Assembly: GCA_965365345.1 (NCBI GenBank)
Contig: CBDUBH010000011.1
Location: forward strand, 1-55,272
Reading direction: 5' to 3'
Source of the DNA: CBDUBH01 sp965365345
GTDB lineage: Bacteria > Bacteroidota > Ignavibacteria > Ignavibacteriales > SURF-24
Length of the DNA: 55,272 nt
Position 1 is the stretch's first letter. Each line of letters begins with the position of its first letter. The notes beneath the pieces were generated by a model. That model had not been told where the DNA came from and did no database searches. It saw nothing but the letters and a program-made list of their open reading frames with translations. Shown piece after piece: positions 17,963-27,800 of this stretch. The position numbers were made by a program, and so were the translations under genes.

Positions 17963-19025
17963 GATCTTTTTAAAAAAGATATTTTTGAAGTTTTTTTTCG
18001 GTATCGGAAAATTTAATAAAAAGAAAATTACATCGGAATTTGGTCCGGAATCAAAAATTCTGCTCATAAGATTGAATAAGATCGGAGATGCGCTGGTTAC
18101 TACTCCGTTCATAAAAATATTGAAAGAAAATACCGGAAGCAGAATTTTTGTACTGGCTGATAGAAAAAATCATTTTGTTTTTGAGAAAAATTCAAATATT
18201 GAAAAACTCATTATTTTCAAAAAGAATTTTCTGGAAATTTTCAAACTGATAAAAAGTTTGAATAAAGAAGATTTTGATGCCGTTGTTGATCTTCATGATG
18301 ATGTTTCAACTACGGTCACTTTTTTGATTTCGCTTTTAAATTCAAAAAATAAATTTGCTCTCGGAAAATCCAATGATCCGGTTTACACAAAAACAGTAAA
18401 GAAATTGGAAACTTCAACTTCGCATGTAATTGATCGGAATTTGGAATTATTGAAATTATTTAAAATTGAACCGGCGCAATTTAATAAGTTTAATGTAGAA
18501 TACAATTTTGGCAGTGAAGCAAAATCAAAAGCTGATGAATTTGTTTCTTCATTAAAATTGAATGATGAAGTTTTGATCGGGATAAATATTTCTGCGGGAA
18601 ACGAAGCAAGATTTTGGGGAATTCAGAATTTCAAAAAATTTATTTCGGAAATTTCGGAGCATAACTTTAAACCTGTTTTGCTGTGCTCCCCGAGTGATCT
18701 ACAAACAGCACAATTTATTTCAAAAGGAATTTATCCTGTTTTTGAATCAAATAATTTTGATGAAATTGCCGCAATAATTTCAAAACTTGATATACTGTTT
18801 ACACCCGATACGGCAGTTATTCATCTTGCTTCATCTTATGAAATTCCGGTATTCGGATTGTATGTAAAATTTAACACGAACGATATGATCTGGTATCCGT
18901 ACAGATCAAAATACGAAGCTGTAATAACGGAAGAATCAACATTACAGAATATGAATTATCTTATTGTATTTAATAGATTTATGGAGTTTGTTAAAAAGTA
19001 TGAGTTTAATAGAAAAAATTCCTGA
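17949..19025 (+). CDS. GT9-family glycosyltransferase, second of three
   Basis: 358 residues. The family start is ILLIRLNKIGDALVTTPFIK near residue 35, after a basic N-terminal extension of about 30 residues (KKIFLKFFFGIGKFNKKK) that may lie along the membrane surface. The C-terminal domain has FTPDTAVIHLASSYEIPVFG. It lacks the C-terminal Cys cluster found in the other two copies, so it probably differs in substrate or stability. Start and stop both overlap its GT9 neighbours, as expected for one operon building a surface glycan. Confidence 0.9.
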   Translation: MKKVEIFLKKIFLKFFFGIGKFNKKKITSEFGPESKILLIRLNKIGDALVTTPFIKILKENTGSRIFVLADRKNHFVFEKNSNIEKLIIFKKNFLEIFKLIKSLNKEDFDAVVDLHDDVSTTVTFLISLLNSKNKFALGKSNDPVYTKTVKKLETSTSHVIDRNLELLKLFKIEPAQFNKFNVEYNFGSEAKSKADEFVSSLKLNDEVLIGINISAGNEARFWGIQNFKKFISEISEHNFKPVLLCSPSDLQTAQFISKGIYPVFESNNFDEIAAIISKLDILFTPDTAVIHLASSYEIPVFGLYVKFNTNDMIWYPYRSKYEAVITEESTLQNMNYLIVFNRFMEFVKKYEFNRKNS

Positions 19026-20139
19026 TTGTAAAAGATTTACCGGATATAAACCTTGCTTTCCGGGTCACGATTGTTTAACCGAAGGATGTAAAGATCAAGT
19101 CCCTTTCGGTACTAAAATATTGATAATCAATTTGGATGCAATGGGCGATGTTTTGATGACTACCGCACAATTGCAAACTTTAAAAAAGAAATTTCCGGTA
19201 TCTACAATATATTGGGTTACGCTTCCTATTGCTGCTCCCCTGCTTTTTAATAATCCTTTGGTTGATAAAGTTTTCCCATATAATTTTGAATCGCTGACAA
19301 TATTACAAAGTCTTGAATTTGATTACGTTATGAATGTTGATAAATCCCAGCGATCCGGATCACTTGCAATGCAGGTAAATGCTCAAAAAAGAATGGGATT
19401 CGGAATTAATTCAAATGGTCAAATAATTCCTCTTAACGAAGGAGCAAATTATAATTATAAACTGGGAATGGATGATCATCTGAAATTCAGGGTTAATACC
19501 ACAACCGGACAAGAATATTTATCAGAAACTTTTGAAATTCCCTACGAAAGAAACGATTATGTTTTCCAGTTTACTGATGAGGAACTTAAATTTATTGAAG
19601 ATTATAAAAAAGAAGTGGGAATTACTCCTGAAAATAAAATAATCGGGTTTAATACCGGATGTTCAAATTTATATCCTAACAAAAAAATGACTGTAGCGCA
19701 GCATATTTATCTTATTGAGCGGTTTCTTAGTTACGGTGAATTTAAAATTATGCTTTTGGGCGGACCAGAAGATGAAATGAGAAATAAGGAAATCTATTCT
19801 CATTTTGAAGGAAAAATAATCAGCACTCCAACAAATAACGGAATCCGTAAAGGTGCCTGTTATGAAAGTATTCCGCAAGTAATTATTACAGGCGATTCAT
19901 TCGGGATGCACTTGGCAATTGCCCTGAAAAAATATATTATTGCCTGGTTCGGATTAAGCTGCTGGCAGGAAATTGATCTTTACGATAGAGGCATAAAGCT
20001 TTTCCCGAAAGATTTGGAATGTGCGCCTTGCTGGAAAAAATCTTGTCCATACGATTTGGAATGTATCAAACAAATTGACCTGAAACAAATTGAAAATGCG
20101 GCGGTTAACTTTTTTGAATCCGTAAATGTGGTTAAATAA
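19000..20139 (+). CDS. GT9-family glycosyltransferase with an N-terminal cysteine cluster, third of three
   Basis: 379 residues from the ATG at 19000. An in-frame TTG at 18964 would add 12 residues that do not fit the family, so it was not used. The first 30 residues carry four cysteines (Cys10, Cys19, Cys25, Cys30) before the GT9 start ILIINLDAMGDVLMTTAQLQ. A second cluster near the end, ECAPCWKKSCPYDLEC, has CX2CX4CX5C. The nucleotide-sugar region includes ITGDSFGMHLAIAL and GFNTGC. It overlaps the preceding gene by 26 bases and the following one by 14. The N-terminal cluster could bind a metal; that is inference. Confidence 0.9.
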   Translation: MSLIEKIPDCKRFTGYKPCFPGHDCLTEGCKDQVPFGTKILIINLDAMGDVLMTTAQLQTLKKKFPVSTIYWVTLPIAAPLLFNNPLVDKVFPYNFESLTILQSLEFDYVMNVDKSQRSGSLAMQVNAQKRMGFGINSNGQIIPLNEGANYNYKLGMDDHLKFRVNTTTGQEYLSETFEIPYERNDYVFQFTDEELKFIEDYKKEVGITPENKIIGFNTGCSNLYPNKKMTVAQHIYLIERFLSYGEFKIMLLGGPEDEMRNKEIYSHFEGKIISTPTNNGIRKGACYESIPQVIITGDSFGMHLAIALKKYIIAWFGLSCWQEIDLYDRGIKLFPKDLECAPCWKKSCPYDLECIKQIDLKQIENAAVNFFESVNVVK

Positions 20140-20998
20140 TTTTAACATTTTTGAATTTGCAAAAAGAAAGAAACGCCCGTTGATCCTTGATGGAGCAATG
20201 GGCAGTTTGCTTCAACAAAACGGAGTTTTCGTAGATCCGTATCTTTGGACGTGCCACGCTAATTTTACTGCTCCCGGTTTAGTTAAATCTATCCATAAAG
20301 ATTATATAAATTCTGGAGCAGATATTATTACTACCAACACCTTCAGAACAAATTATCTTGCATATAAAAATTCCGGTTTTAATTTTTCACACGAAGAATT
20401 CGTGCGTCAATCTGTCATACTTGCAAAAGAAGCAAAAGGAAATAGAAATATTTTAATTGCCGGTTCTAACGCTCCTGCTGAAGATTGCTATAAAGCAAAA
20501 CGGGAAATTAGTTATTCTGACCTTTATGAAAATCACTCTAAACACATTATAAATTTAGCAAATAGCGGAGTTGATTTTATTCTTAACGAAACACAAAGTC
20601 ATTTAGATGAGATCAAAATTATTTGTAAGATCTGTTCAGAAAACGGAATTCCCTTTGTGTTAAGTTTATATTATGATTCTAATTTCAGAATCCTTTCAGG
20701 AGAAAAATTAGAAATTGTATTTGATGAGATCCTTAAATACAAACCGCTTGCTATAGGTTTTAATTGTATAAAACCCGATTTATTTCCTAAAAACAAAAGT
20801 TTTCGGGAGCATAACTGGGGAGCATATTTTAATTGCGGAGCAGGAGCGCAAAACTCCGGCGAAATCATTTGCGGAATCTCTCCCGAGACTTACATCTTTC
20901 AAATTAAAAAAACATTAAGTTATTCACCGTCTTTTATAGGAGCATGTTGCGGTTCTACTCCGGAGCACATAAAATTATTAAAGGAATATTATGGTTAA
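20126..20998 (+). CDS. Homocysteine S-methyltransferase-like protein
   Basis: 290 residues. The N-terminal LILDGAMGSLLQQNG, the TTNTFRTN block, and the zinc ligands, one Cys in IGFNC and two in GACCGSTPEHI, match the Hcy-methyltransferase TIM barrel (as in MetH N-terminus and MmuM). It should move a methyl group to homocysteine from S-methylmethionine, SAM or a similar donor; the donor is not clear. It is embedded between a GT9 gene and ispE with overlaps on both sides, so it is transcribed with them, though a shared pathway is not obvious. Confidence 0.9.
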   Translation: MWLNNFNIFEFAKRKKRPLILDGAMGSLLQQNGVFVDPYLWTCHANFTAPGLVKSIHKDYINSGADIITTNTFRTNYLAYKNSGFNFSHEEFVRQSVILAKEAKGNRNILIAGSNAPAEDCYKAKREISYSDLYENHSKHIINLANSGVDFILNETQSHLDEIKIICKICSENGIPFVLSLYYDSNFRILSGEKLEIVFDEILKYKPLAIGFNCIKPDLFPKNKSFREHNWGAYFNCGAGAQNSGEIICGISPETYIFQIKKTLSYSPSFIGACCGSTPEHIKLLKEYYG

Positions 20999-21830
20999 CT
21001 ATATCGAAATGAAAGCTCCGGCAAAAATTAATTTAGGGCTTTTTGTAACTTCAAAAAGAGATGATAATTTTCACAACTTAGAAACAATTTTCTTGCCCTT
21101 AAATGATCTGTATGACGAAATTCAATTTTTAAGGTCAGACAAATTTTCATTTACAGCTGATATTAAAGAACTTGAAAGTGAAGATAATTTAATAATTAAA
21201 GCTAAGAATTTGCTTGAAATTCAATCAGGCAAAAAAATAAATGTTAAAGTAAAATTAAAAAAAATAATTCCTGTGGGCGGCGGATTAGGCGGCGGAAGCT
21301 CAGATGCAGCGGCAACTCTACTCGCGCTTAATGATATGTTTAGCCTTAATTATAACTTTGATACATTAAAAAATTTTGCTTTAAATTTGGGTTCCGATGT
21401 TCCCTTTTTTATCAAACCATTCCCCTCTTTTGCAAAATCCCGAGGTGAAGAATTATCTGTATTAGATTTGAATTTAAGATTACCTGTTTTAATAGTTAAC
21501 CCGAATATTCATGTTTCAACCAAACTTGCTTATCAAAACATAGTGCCGCAAAAACCTGAATTTGATCTTTCAAAATTGACTCAATCAGAAATTGATAATC
21601 CTGAAACTTTGAGGGAAAAAGTTTTAAATGATTTTGAAAAATTCGTTTTTGAAAATTTTCCGGAAGTGAAAAATGTAAAAAACAAGCTTTACGAATATGG
21701 AGCAAAATTCGCGTTGATGTCCGGCAGCGGTTCAACCGTATTCGGTATTTTCAGTGATATTGAATCTGCTGAAAAAGCACGAAATAATTTTCCAAAGGAA
21801 TATTTTACTTTTATAAGTTTTGATGCATAA
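20991..21830 (+). CDS. ispE: 4-diphosphocytidyl-2-C-methyl-D-erythritol kinase
   Basis: 279 residues, normal size. A GHMP kinase of the MEP isoprenoid pathway that phosphorylates CDP-ME with ATP. Seen: the N-terminal KAPAKINLGLFV, the ATP-binding PVGGGLGGGSSDAAATL, the catalytic Asp region in NLGSDVPFF, and the C-terminal MSGSGSTVFGIF. It implies this organism makes isoprenoids by the MEP route. The start overlaps the previous gene by 8 bases, and its last 20 bases overlap the 3' end of the recD2 gene on the other strand. Confidence 0.96.
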   Translation: MVNYIEMKAPAKINLGLFVTSKRDDNFHNLETIFLPLNDLYDEIQFLRSDKFSFTADIKELESEDNLIIKAKNLLEIQSGKKINVKVKLKKIIPVGGGLGGGSSDAAATLLALNDMFSLNYNFDTLKNFALNLGSDVPFFIKPFPSFAKSRGEELSVLDLNLRLPVLIVNPNIHVSTKLAYQNIVPQKPEFDLSKLTQSEIDNPETLREKVLNDFEKFVFENFPEVKNVKNKLYEYGAKFALMSGSGSTVFGIFSDIESAEKARNNFPKEYFTFISFDA

Positions 21831-24018
21831 AGGAATTTTCCAGTTTTTCCTTTAAACTTGTCAATCGGTTTATTGCGCGGTTTCTGTTTATTGCAATATT
21901 GATCGCGCGCTCGGTTCCTACCAAAAAAACCAAACTTTTTGCACGGGTAATTGCCGTATAAAGTAGATTTCTTTGAAGCAGCGCGTAGTGATCTTCCAAA
22001 AGCGGAATTATTACCGCAGGATATTCGCTTCCCTGAGATTTATGAATTGAAATTGCATAAGCTAAAATCAGATCGTCAATTTCAACATTTGCATATTTTA
22101 CGATTCTTCCATCAAAGTTTACGAATATTTCATCCTTTTCCTTTTTAATTGCAGAAACTCTTCCAAGATCACCATTAAATACATCTTTTTCGTAATTATT
22201 CCGGTTTTGCATTACTTTATCGCCAATTTTAAATTCCCTGAAACCAATTTTTACAGGATGCTCCGTAAAATTTAATTTATTCTGCAAAACCGAATTTAAA
22301 TTACTAACTCCCACTGTTCCCTTATGCATTGGAACCATCACCTGAACATCATTAACCGGATTTAATCCGAATTCCATCGGGATTGTTTGTTTACAAAGAT
22401 CAATCACTTTATTTACAACCTGATCCGGATCAGAAATCTGATAAAAATGGAAATCCTTACGGAATCCGTTATCAGGATTTAACAAAGGTCTTTCTCCCCT
22501 GTTAATTCTGTGTGCGTTAATCGTTATCAAACTATCAGCCGATTGTCTGAAAATTTCAGTTAAAATCACTGTAGGAACAGTTTTCGATGCGATTATATCT
22601 TTTAAAATATTTCCCGGACCGATTGAAGGAAGCTGATCAACATCGCCAATCAAAATTAAAGTGGTTCCGTAATTTACTGCCCGCAGCAATTTTGAAAATA
22701 AAAGTGTATCGATCATTGATGCTTCATCAATTACCAAAAGATCCGCTTCCAAAGGATTAAGGTCGTCTTTTACAAAATATTCCTCAACGGGATTGTATTC
22801 CAAAAGCCGGTGAATTGTTTTAGCTTCATAGCCGGTTGATTCACTCATTCTTTTGGCTGCTCTTCCGGTTGGTGCGGCAAGTTGAATTTTCGCTTCATGC
22901 TTATTAAAAATTTTTAGAATTGATTTGATAATCGTGGTTTTGCCTGTTCCCGGACCGCCGGTAACCACTACAATTTTATGAGTCAAGGCTTCCTTAATTG
23001 CGAAAATTTGTTTTTCAGAAAATAAAATTTCATTTTCAAGCTGGATCTTTGAAATTTCTTTTTCGATATTTTTAATTTTTACTGAAGGCTCTGTCCCGAA
23101 AATTTCAAGCATATGTTCGGTAATTTCGGCCTCGGCATCGTAAATTTCACTTAAATAAATTTTCTTTTGTAATTCAGGATGATTTAGATCAAGCGGCAAA
23201 ACACTGAAATCACAATCCTCAGCAACAATTTTTTCTTTCGCCTGCAAATCTGCCAATGAGTTAAAGATCGTTTCGGCATTTACGTTAAGCGAATTTGAAG
23301 CATCAATCAAAAGTTTGCCAAGCGTGCTGTAAGTATTGCCGTCATCAGCATATTTATTTAAAACGTAAATGATTCCCGCTTCAATTCTTAACGGGGTTTC
23401 AGGCATAAATCCTAAATTATACGCAATCTTATCCAAAACGGGAAATTGTAATTCAGGTAAAATTCTGGCCAATTTGTAAGGATCGTTTTTTATGATCTCA
23501 ATTGCATCAGTTCCTAAAATGGAATAAATTCTTCCGGCAACAGAAGCATTAAATCCGAGATTTTGCAAAAAACTTCCTGTAAGTCTAAGATCTTTTTGCT
23601 CTTGCCACATCTCTTTTATATCGGCAACTTTTGCTTTGCTTAAACCGGGAATTTTAGCAAGTTCTTCAATTCTTTCATCAAGAATATTTAAAGTTTCCAA
23701 ACCGAATTTATTAACTATTTTTTTTGCTGTTGCAGCTCCAATTCCTTTTATAACACCGGAAGCCAAATATTTTTCGATATCTTCTAAACTTTCCGGTTGA
23801 ATTATTTCATAGACCGATACAACAAACTGCTCACCGAATTTAGGATGATTTTTCCACTCGCCTGAAAGTTTTAAATATTGATTTGTATTTATTGAATAGA
23901 AATTTCCGATAACAGTAATCAATTTATTATTTTTAAGCAGAAGTTTTGCAACCGTGTAATTATTTTGCGGATTAAAAAAAGTTATACGTTCAATTTTGCC
24001 TTCTAAAACAATGCCCAT
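21811..24018 (-). CDS. recD2: RecD2-type ATP-dependent DNA helicase
   Basis: 735 residues, the length of RecD2 (RecD/TraA family, without RecBC). An N-terminal OB-like region (LEGKIERITFFNPQNNYTVA) is followed by helix-hairpin-helix repeats (SGVIKGIGAATAKKIVNKFG). The SF1B helicase core has Walker A VVTGGPGTGKTTIIK, motif II LLVIDEASMID, and a UvrD-C2-like end with AYAISIHKSQGSEYPAVIIP and LLYTAITRAKSLVFLVG. It unwinds DNA 5' to 3' in repair. The gene converges on ispE with a 20-base overlap at the stops. Three copies of CCGGAAATTT lie in its upstream region. Confidence 0.95.
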   Translation of the reverse strand: MGIVLEGKIERITFFNPQNNYTVAKLLLKNNKLITVIGNFYSINTNQYLKLSGEWKNHPKFGEQFVVSVYEIIQPESLEDIEKYLASGVIKGIGAATAKKIVNKFGLETLNILDERIEELAKIPGLSKAKVADIKEMWQEQKDLRLTGSFLQNLGFNASVAGRIYSILGTDAIEIIKNDPYKLARILPELQFPVLDKIAYNLGFMPETPLRIEAGIIYVLNKYADDGNTYSTLGKLLIDASNSLNVNAETIFNSLADLQAKEKIVAEDCDFSVLPLDLNHPELQKKIYLSEIYDAEAEITEHMLEIFGTEPSVKIKNIEKEISKIQLENEILFSEKQIFAIKEALTHKIVVVTGGPGTGKTTIIKSILKIFNKHEAKIQLAAPTGRAAKRMSESTGYEAKTIHRLLEYNPVEEYFVKDDLNPLEADLLVIDEASMIDTLLFSKLLRAVNYGTTLILIGDVDQLPSIGPGNILKDIIASKTVPTVILTEIFRQSADSLITINAHRINRGERPLLNPDNGFRKDFHFYQISDPDQVVNKVIDLCKQTIPMEFGLNPVNDVQVMVPMHKGTVGVSNLNSVLQNKLNFTEHPVKIGFREFKIGDKVMQNRNNYEKDVFNGDLGRVSAIKKEKDEIFVNFDGRIVKYANVEIDDLILAYAISIHKSQGSEYPAVIIPLLEDHYALLQRNLLYTAITRAKSLVFLVGTERAINIAINRNRAINRLTSLKEKLENSFMHQNL

Positions 24019-24026
24019 TTATTCTA

Positions 24027-24152
24027 CCGGAAATTTTTTTGGTGACGAAAATCGTGATCAATTTTTTAATAATTTTGTTTTTATAAACCGGAAATTTTTC
24101 AAAAGATATTTCGATTTTTAAAAGATAATTTTGATTTATCTTCCGGAAATTT
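24027..24152. repeat. Three CCGGAAATTT direct repeats upstream of recD2
   Basis: Identical 10-mers occur at 24027-24036, 24088-24097 and 24143-24152, within 135 bases upstream of the recD2 ATG (24018). On the recD2 strand they read AAATTTCCGG. Even spacing (61 and 55 bases) suggests possible binding sites, but the background is AT-rich and this is tentative. Confidence 0.4.
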
Positions 24153-24230
24153 AACAATTATCGAAAGATTTTAGTTTCGGAAAAAACAAATATTACTTTA
24201 AGAAATTATTTGAAAAATACAAAATAAAAA

Positions 24231-24279
24231 CGCAATCTTTTACCGTATTTCTTTTTGAAAAATCAGTAAAAAGATTGCG
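24231..24279 (-). terminator. Terminator after the 107-residue protein gene
   Basis: CGCAATCTTTTAC (24231-24243) pairs with GTAAAAAGATTGCG (24266-24279), with one bulge. On the minus strand it is followed by TTTTTATTTT, so it should end transcripts of the gene at 24308-24631 before recD2. Confidence 0.75.
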
Positions 24280-24307
24280 CTGAAATTTGGAAAATAAAAA
24301 ATCTAAA

Positions 24308-24631
24308 TTAATTGAATTTGTAAACTCCGGAATCTCCAATTTCTTTTGTAAATGTCATAGAAATTTCAATTCCCTCTTTAGCAAATCTATATTGAACTTT
24401 TAATCCGTTTGCCGAGGTCCAATAACCTTTTTTGTTGAATTGAAGCGCGTCAATCAAATTGTAAAGTTTGAACATAATATCTTCTTCGGCGGGAATTTTC
24501 TTTTCGCCGTTAATGTTCCATTCCCAATTTAATTGAGAGTAAATAGGAGTTACCTGCTCCATAAAAGTTTCAACTTTTCCGCGGAGAGTGTCTTTAATTC
24601 TTTCAAAAATTTGTTCGTCAGTCATAGTCAA
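24308..24631 (-). CDS. Small conserved-looking protein of unknown function
   Basis: 107 residues, no signal peptide or membrane segment; not recognised. The first half is helical and the second half has alternating strand-like segments (GLKVQYRFAKEGIEISMTF). It has its own terminator at 24231-24279 and its start faces the large gene at 24805, so it is a single-gene unit divergent from that one. Codon use looks like its neighbours. Function unknown. Confidence 0.75.
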   Translation of the reverse strand: MTMTDEQIFERIKDTLRGKVETFMEQVTPIYSQLNWEWNINGEKKIPAEEDIMFKLYNLIDALQFNKKGYWTSANGLKVQYRFAKEGIEISMTFTKEIGDSGVYKFN

Positions 24632-24764
24632 TAATTTTTTTCTTTATTTTCGAATTTTTTTTCAGAATTTTTAATGAAATTTTTTGCTCATTCAAATTAA
24701 TTAAAATTAACAAAAAGTTAAACATATTTTTTGTGAAATATTTCACTTTTAACAAATTATTATG

Positions 24765-24772
24765 TAATTTTG
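24765..24772 (+). promoter_or_regulatory. Candidate -7 box (TAATTTTG) for the 1153-residue protein gene
   Basis: TAATTTTG matches the Bacteroidota primary-sigma -7 consensus TAnnTTTG and lies 32 bases before the ATG at 24805. No clear -33 TTTG was seen, so the call is tentative. Confidence 0.4.
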
Positions 24773-24804
24773 CTAAAACTTTCTAAATTATTGAGGCTAT
24801 TTTC

Positions 24805-27800
24805 ATGGATCACAAAAGAACATTAGGCTTTAATGAAAATAAAAGCATTTCTTACCGCAGCAATGAAAAAATAATTCAATATATAAATTTGAAATTGGCT
24901 GCTTTGGGTTATCCTGTTTTTTTACAGGAAAATGATGATAATGATTTTATTGAAATTGCGCGCGACCTTATAAAAAATCATCAGGCAAAAAACATTCTTT
25001 TGGCTGATTATCACTGCTCTGCCGATAGAAGAATTCAAAAGTTTTTGGATAATTATTTAGATGACCTGGATTTAAAGGAAAGTATCAAACTTCCTACAAA
25101 TACTTTTATTTTGGATCATCACGGAATTGCGCGTGTGCTTTCGCTTCCACCGGATAAAGATGAATTTGTTTCTGATATTATAAGTTCGTACAGAATTAAA
25201 CAAGGAATTTTACATAATCCTAAAAATGACAGAAGAACAACAAAAGGCGTTTTTCATATAACCGAAGGCGGTTTGCCGGTTCCGGATGATAAAATTGCTG
25301 TTCCGAAAAATGTTTTTGCAAATATGCTTAAAATTGCACTTCATCCGCCAAAACATTTACTGCAACTGCCATATACTTCATCGCAGGAAAATAAGGCAGA
25401 ACTTTTTGTTTCGCTTCTGCTAAGGCCAATGGTAAGTCCCGCAGTTCCTGAATTTTCTCCGCATAAATCGATGGAAATCAGATTTTTTGCTCCCGGTAAT
25501 TTGGTAAGTAATCTTGATTTTGTTGAATCAATTTTCGGAAATGCCGGAGATCCATATCTTCCTGAAAATGATGCGGGAATGGATATTGAACATTGGACAG
25601 GTCACACCGGATGCGTAATTCTAGCTCCGCATTTATTAGGATTAAATAAAAAAGAATTGGGACTTCCGCATTTTGATAACGCAACCGAAAGACAAAAACG
25701 GGACGGTATGTGCTGGAAAAATGAAAATGAAATTTACAATGATGGAAACGCATTCAAACTTACTTGCAGAAATGAAGAAGGAGTTATTGTAACTTTAATA
25801 GCCGATAATTATTTCGGTTATTGTAAAAAAGAAGTTAAAACTCAAATAAGTTATGCTACTAATCTTTACGGAAATTGTGAAGAGGAACATGCCGGCGGCG
25901 CAATTGCATTTCCAAGTTATAATTTAGGTGATGAATTTCACGATGATAATCAAATCAAAAAGGAAAACCATACTTTTAAGGATGTTTGTGAATTGCTAAA
26001 AGATTCGGTGGAAATAAAAGAAGAAGGTTATGCAATTGATAAAAATTTTCCGGAAATTTTCTACGTTCCCGAAGATTCAAAAATAAATCTTCATGAACAA
26101 ACAGTAGCTTGGAATAAAGAAGGCAAAGAAGTAAAAATAAAATTGCTTCCGAGTAATATTTATCTTTTGCCTGCAGGATACAAAGTAAGATTGGAAAAAA
26201 ATCCGAATGTTCCCACTTGGCGTTTGGTTGGAACCGCTGCCGAAGGGACTTTCTGCCATAAACCAAGCACGGTATCTGGAGGCGGAAAATCCGAAATTTC
26301 AAAATCAATAAATGATGCAATTTTATACGGACCGTTTTTTATTGCCGATCTGGAAAAAGATTTCAATTTTGTTGATGAGATAATCAATAAAGATTACAGT
26401 ACCCGCTACAAAAAACCGAGAAATAAAAAAGAACCAAGCAGGGCGATTTTAAGCAACCGCAGAACTTTAGGTTCGGTCATCAAATTGCTCACACCTTCTG
26501 TTACGGATTATACTGAAGAATATAACAATTGGCTCAACGGAATTCCGCAATACATTAAAGGTCTAGTATTTTTGATCAAAAGATTTCACAGACCTGAATG
26601 GGGTAATAATTGGCGCGAACATTTTACTGTTGATCTTGTAAATGGAATGTCAGGAAATGAATTGAAATATAACAACCGCAAACTTGTTGCAAATTATTTG
26701 CGCGTTGGTCTTCAAAAAGATAAATCATGGAGAACGTTCAAACTTCGCCAGGATTTTATTGCAGCAGATAAAATTCAACTTGAAGATGATATTTCCGTTT
26801 CGACTGTAATTCCGACTGAAAAATTAAATTACGTAAGCAAAGATTATAAAAATCCTTCGGTAAAACTTGTTGAAAATTGTGAGTTCAGATTTTTCCAAAG
26901 ACCTGACGAAGCAATTAACAGAGGTTATGATAAACAAGCAGAATTGGATATTGCAACTTCCGGAGCGTTCATTTCAAATTTTGAACCTTTAACAAACGAT
27001 GATGCAAAAAATTTAATTGAAGATGCAATCGGATTCGATAAATTTACCGAACCGATGAAACAATTTATTCAGGATACAGCGAAAAAGAATAACTGTAAAT
27101 ATTTTGTTTCTTCAGCGCATCCGAGAATGATTGACGAAAAACCTTCGGTAAATATGAGATATTTGCAAAACAGACCTGATCTTGTTAAACCGCGCGACAG
27201 ATACGTTGCTGAAATCGGGACGAGATTATTCAGAAAAATTCCTGTTGAAAAAGCGTGCATTTGGCCTGTAAATGCAGTGCTTCCCGGTAGAAGAAATAAT
27301 CCGCCTGATCTTGTTGCAAAAATTCGTCCGCTTGCGGTTTATAATCCAATTCATTATCAGGAATTACCTGAAATTTTCATGGATTTTATTTGCAGTTTAA
27401 CCGGAAAATCTCCATCAACAACAGGAGCCGGCTCAGAAGGCGCCCTAACAAAAGGTCCGTTCAATGCTTTAAGCCCGATCTCCGATCTTAACAATGCATT
27501 GGTATCTTTTATTTTAACCGGCTATAATTGCTTTACAAGCGCAGCCGGAGTTATTGGACCAAATTACAAAGTGGATCATGATATCAGTCTTTTGATCCCC
27601 GAAATTTGGTGCAGATTAAATGTTAACGAACGTGATCCGAAATTTTTGATTGAAGAAGGTCATCTTGAAAAACTAAATGATTTTGAATACAACGGAAATA
27701 AAATTCTCGCAAGCAGATTAGGATACAGAATTACCGATAAATTTGTTCACACTTATTTCGGAAGGGTTTTTGAAAATCCTATTTCAGTTTTTAACGAAGA

